Source of the DNA: an uncultured Lachnospiraceae bacterium
Lineage (GTDB): Bacteria > Bacillota > Clostridia > Lachnospirales > Lachnospiraceae
Reading direction: 5' to 3'
NCBI GenBank assembly: GCA_910579285.1
Contig: CAJTTT010000024.1
Coordinates: 1-49,508 of the forward strand
DNA: 49,508 bases
The notes under the pieces are model-generated. The model searched no databases, was not told where the DNA came from, and was given only the letters and a program-made list of their open reading frames with translations. A program made the translations under genes and the position numbers. Shown here one piece after another: positions 49,477 through 49,508 of the stretch (positions are counted from its first letter, which is position 1; every line of letters starts with the position of its first letter).

Positions 49477-49508
49477 ATGAGCGTTATTTCAATGAAACAG
49501 TTACTGGA
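49477..49508 (+). CDS. rpsB: 30S ribosomal protein S2, 3' end outside window
   Basis: Only the first ten codons are inside (MSVISMKQLL), cut by the window edge. This matches the usual start of S2 in Lachnospiraceae, and rpsB is also the gene after sigD-swrB in B. subtilis. GGAGGT lies 6 nt before the ATG. The call rests on few residues plus conserved position. Confidence 0.85.
   Translation, partial: MSVISMKQLL

Noticed and set aside
1..49508. Search for a defence island, prophage, transposon or biosynthetic cluster
   Set aside because: No integrase, transposase, nuclease-methylase pair, toxin-antitoxin pair or biosynthetic enzyme was recognised; the window is mostly canonical housekeeping and motility genes.

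Overview
The window is chromosomal DNA from a motile, Gram-positive-type anaerobe of the Clostridia, most likely a Lachnospiraceae member. The evidence is gene content and order (dprA, topA, codY, then one very long fla/che cluster, then rpsB), Shine-Dalgarno sites of the AGGAGG type before almost every gene, frequent GTG and TTG starts, and protein styles typical of that family (FliY instead of FliN, CheC and CheD, a DUF5057-like secreted protein, a DUF6115-like protein). All genes lie on the + strand. No rRNA, tRNA, CRISPR array, transposase or prophage gene was seen.

Region by region. 1-3740: the 3' part of a large, probably secreted protein with an EPT/NPT-rich linker, closed by a terminator. 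3741-7073: comM (YifB-type ATPase) and dprA, which overlap by ATGA, then a 55-codon gene with its own near-consensus promoter. 7105-10266: topA and codY, each with a promoter; codY has CodY-box-like sequences in its promoter and ends in a terminator. 10312-23269: first flagellar transcription unit, flgB-flgC-fliE-fliF-fliG-fliH-fliI-fliJ-ylxF-fliK-flgD-TIGR02530 gene-flgE, ending in a strong terminator. It encodes the proximal rod, MS ring, rotor, export ATPase complex, hook cap, hook-length ruler and hook. 23303-46992: second unit from a new promoter, flbD-motA-motB-fliL-fliM-fliY-cheY-fliO-fliP-fliQ-fliR-flhB-flhA-flhF-flhG-PilZ gene-cheB-cheA-cheW-cheC-cheD-membrane protein-fliA, followed by four poorly characterised genes: a FapA/DUF342-like protein, a 105-aa protein, a DUF6115-like protein in the swrB position, and an anchored MltG-like fragment. 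47076-49160: a dCache-type chemoreceptor. 49254-49508: promoter, long leader and first codons of rpsB.

Together these genes build the basal body, hook, export gate, stator and C-ring switch, and the chemotaxis phosphorelay (CheA-CheW-CheY with CheB/CheD receptor adaptation and CheC/FliY phosphatases). FliA would activate late genes that lie outside the window. FlhF and FlhG set flagellar number and place, and the PilZ protein offers c-di-GMP input. cheR, flagellin, filament cap, hook-filament junction proteins and flgM are not in the window and must be elsewhere.

The window is mostly a canonical fla/che locus. The best places to look for new biology are the uncharacterised module after fliA (43078-46992), the strong hairpins on both sides of fliK, the unknown membrane protein between cheD and fliA, and the 55-aa gene between dprA and topA. 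I see no clear sign of an entirely new system.
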